This document shows positions 61,868 through 64,000 of a stretch of 64,000 nt of DNA, piece after piece. A program made the translations under genes and the position numbers. The notes under the pieces are model-generated. The model saw only the letters and a list, made by a program, of their open reading frames with translations. It had not been told where the DNA came from and ran no database searches. Positions within the stretch are counted from its first letter, which is position 1. The number at the start of each line of letters is the position of its first letter. Source of the stretch: Athripsodes cinereus (lineage: Eukaryota > Arthropoda > Insecta > Trichoptera > Leptoceridae); contig OX388318.1 of the NCBI GenBank assembly GCA_947579605.1, positions 12,462,001 to 12,526,000 on the forward strand, written 5' to 3'.

Positions 61868-61984
61868 TATACCTATATCTAAATAAAAACTAGAAAATCT
61901 CATTCACTGTATAAAGTGCCATTTTTAACTATTTTAGTGAATTGGTATTACTTAACAGCTTTTATTAGTATTAATCTTCTTATA

Positions 61985-62125
61985 TAGGCACCAATCGACA
62001 ATGTACTTATAAGACGAAAGACGTCTCTGTCAATGAAAAACATATACCTAGGGGAAAAAATCATTTGGTTTTTAATTTCATTATGGAATTCTACTACCTA
62101 AACACCGACACAATGAATTGAAACA
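61985..62125 (+). mobile_element. Penelope-like repeat, GACGTC family
   Basis: ATCGACAATGTACTTATAAG, then GACGAAAGACGTCTC and TGTCAATGAAAAACATA, ending in CTACCTAAACACCGACACAA. The terminal block and hammerhead-like order match the copies at 3.7 and 13.9 kb; the core reads TCGACAA. Confidence 0.6.
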
Positions 62126-62177
62126 AAATAAAGTTTAAAATACACATATCTACTTGTACAATTACATCACATAGGTA

Positions 62178-62515
62178 TGCAAGAAGAGTGTTGTGGACAG
62201 AATGCGCGTGAATAAACTACGGTGGTTTGGGCATGTTGAACGAATGAACGAGGTAAGAGTGACAAAGAGGATAAACCTGTCTGTAAGAAAGGGTGTGAGG
62301 AAACGCGGGCGTCTGAGAACCACGTGGCTTGATCACGTGGATCAAATTCTCAAGGACGGCCGCGTGTTGAGTGAGAGGAACCGACGTGCGTGTATGAGAA
62401 ACTGTATGAATGTGGAGGAAGCGAAGGAAGTGTGTAAAGATAGATCTATTTGGCGTTCCGTTCCCTCTGCCTACCCCACTTGGGACACGGCGTGAGGGTA
62501 TAGTAGTATAGTAGA
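62178..62515 (+). mobile_element. RTE-like family 2, best 3' end
   Basis: An open frame of about 105 codons reads KLRWFGHVERMNEVRVTKRI, GVRKRGRLRTTWLDHVDQIL, ERNRRACMRNCMNVEEAKEV and SIWRSVPSAYPTWDTA. RWFGHVERM followed by GR-RTTW-DH is the conserved tail of RTE-like reverse transcriptases. The nucleotide end is CTACCCCACTTGGGACACGG, CGTGAGGGTATAG and TAGTATAG repeats. The frame is uninterrupted, which suggests recent insertion, but the RT and endonuclease domains are missing. Confidence 0.85.
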
Positions 62516-63437
62516 TAGTATTTTGTTATCCAATAAAAATATTTCTATAATGATTTCAGTACCTATTCTTAAAAAAAAATGTTGTATTATCTTGTTGGGA
62601 AATGATAAGCTGTACAGGGATATAATATGATCCGGTACAACACACACAACAATATTTGCTCTTATTATCATAATATTATACATTTAGTCGACTCACTATA
62701 ATAACACACATTATTATGCTGTAACTTTTAACGTTTGGAGGAGTCTTGTTTCCTCCCATGAGAAACCATGAAAGACAATACAAGAAATAGCTACGAATAA
62801 AACTCACAAATAAATTTCTCTATAGTATTTTTAATTCCACTGTTTCTTCTATGTGATGTTATTAATATTATTATTATTGGATCACTTATACTGCGCTGTT
62901 TTTGTAATTAAATCACGTTATTTATTTATTTATTTTATACATCTTGCAAATCATCATTCACATAACAATATTATTTGTCACTTTAATTTATTTATATTAC
63001 TTTAACGATACAAATCATGTAAACTATTTTCACTGTCACAAACTATATTAGGTAGATAAAATTTCATGTTTATGTTTAATTAAAATTAATCACTAAATAC
63101 AAAGACAACAAACACTAAAAACAAAGCAAAAATAAATAATTTATTTTAGTCGGAAAATAAAAACTAATTGATATTTAACTATTATTTTACATTAAAAATT
63201 GGAGAAGAGTAACATATGGTTTCAGCCTGCTACAAGAGCGCCATATCGAAATGGTATGTCTTTTAACAAAAAAATATTAGGTGTTGTTTTCGTTAAGTGC
63301 AGGTAATATAGCACTCTAAAATTTAAAACTCTTTTGCCACTAGCTTTTTAATAAATAAAAGAAATAAATAATAATAAACAGCTGATAGACGTTTTCCAAA
63401 ATAATACTTTTTCATTCAAAAGATATGATCAATTATT
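62516..63437. other. AT-rich interval, nothing recognised
   Basis: An ATTTATTTATTTATTTTATAC tail-like run lies at 62919-62940 (minus-strand LINE-tail type). No gene is seen. Confidence 0.4.
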
Positions 63438-63495
63438 AAGATAATTGAAAAAAAAAACACAATGTGTAGTTAACTTCCAAATGAATTTATTAACT

Positions 63496-63539
63496 TCGCG
63501 TACTAGTATTCGGAGACTCTCGTCTCCATCATCAGGCGA
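63496..63539 (-). ncRNA. Hammerhead motif, left arm
   Basis: Minus strand: TCGC (stem I), CTGATGA, GGAGAC-GAGA-GTCTCC (stem II), GAA, then T-ACTAGT-A as stem III, C at the cleavage site, and GCGA, which pairs with TCGC. The usual A-U pair closing stem III is replaced by T-A. Confidence 0.65.
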
Positions 63540-63583
63540 TTAGTAAAAAAGTTTTATTAGTTAAAAAACAACTTTTTTACTAA

Positions 63584-63625
63584 TCGCCTGATGATGGAGA
63601 CGAGTCTCCGAATACTAGTACGCGA
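63584..63625 (+). ncRNA. Hammerhead motif, right arm
   Basis: Plus strand: TCGC, CTGATGA, GGAGAC-GA-GTCTCC, GAA, T-ACTAGT-A, C, GCGA. Identical to the left-arm motif except for a 2-nt shorter stem II loop. Confidence 0.65.
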
Positions 63626-63715
63626 AGTTAATAAAGTCATTTGGAAGTTAACTACATATTGTGTTTTTTTTTTCAATTATCTTGAAATGGACTTCCAACA
63701 AGTACCTTCGGTCAA

Positions 63716-64000
63716 CAGCATTAATGTTTTTGATCAATTATTGACTCCAATATGAATATTATAAAGGTACAAGATCTTAGCAAACACACACATTCGGAAT
63801 ACCAATATTAGTCGTATATTTTGTTATTTTCTTTTCCATTCCTATAAATTATGTTACACGTGTCGATTTCAATTTACTTTTCAAAAATAGAAGCCTTATG
63901 AAATAAAAGAGAGTAGGTACTTGATATGTTGTAACATTTTCCAAACAACATATTTTAAATTAAAATTTATCATTTCTTACGGCAGATTTTCCACATCATG
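63716..64000. other. AT-rich interval at window end
   Basis: No gene or repeat family is recognised. Confidence 0.4.

Larger units (their letters stand above)
63438..63715. mobile_element. Penelope-like foldback with two facing hammerheads
   Basis: Arms 63438-63560 and 63563-63683 are nearly identical inverted copies (TAGTTAACTTCCAAATGA, TTATTAACTTCGCGTACTAG and onward), differing by a 2-bp indel in one stem II loop. The right flank ACTTCCAACAAGTACCTTCGG is the diverged family end block. Each arm carries a complete hammerhead layout. Confidence 0.75.

Overview
The window is AT-rich eukaryotic nuclear DNA, almost certainly from an arthropod and most likely an insect. It carries spliced-gene remnants with GT-AG introns, tRNA-derived SINEs, RTE-type LINEs, TA-flanked mariner-like elements and foldbacks that carry hammerhead-ribozyme motifs. 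Words such as TAGGTACCTAC recur; they are common in Hemiptera and Lepidoptera, but the sequence alone does not settle the order. No bacterial-style operon, rRNA, CRISPR array or confident host gene is visible. This is intergenic or very gene-poor DNA built from layers of transposable elements (TEs).

The one long, intact coding sequence is an RTE-clade LINE at 9580-12862 (minus strand). It encodes a 994-residue endonuclease-reverse transcriptase, has a perfect 16-bp target-site duplication (TSD) and looks like a young full-length insertion. A second RTE-like family (tails at 2.5, 25.9, 29.5, 33.1, 53.0 and 62.3 kb) is present only as 5'-truncated 3' ends. A third (40.4 and 61.0 kb) is also fragmentary. 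About 20 copies of a short repeat, here called SINE-B, end in almost the same sequence as the second LINE family, which suggests a LINE/SINE pair. Two tRNA-derived SINE families (SINE-C and SINE-Q) are scattered through the window.

DNA elements with visible terminal inverted repeats (TIRs) lie at 5189-6377 (pogo-like, with a pipsqueak helix-turn-helix ORF), 7944-8109, 13664-14268, 16159-19640, 27206-27784, 36339-37136, 46402-46661, 48468-48909, 49460-50060, 52255-52780 and 61365-61867. The 16159-19640 element has the same termini as a small foldback MITE. It encloses a series of short GT-AG-bounded exons on the minus strand, which look like a decayed multi-intron gene.

The most interesting recurring structure is a set of Penelope-like (PLE) foldback repeats. 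Their centres hold hammerhead-ribozyme cores (CTGANGA, stem II, GAAA, a short palindromic stem III). The best example, at 27439-27486, has all three stems. Further copies lie at 45.4, 53.4 and 63.5 kb. Two related families (3.7, 13.9, 17.2/17.8, 35.6, 42.3, 58.9 and 62.0 kb) keep the layout but carry an altered core.

Possible host coding remnants are weak. They are a broken coding-like tract at 33287-33888, an exon-like piece at 45136-45265, and putative signal-peptide first exons at 14565, 22382, 29010 and 51858. None could be assigned a function.
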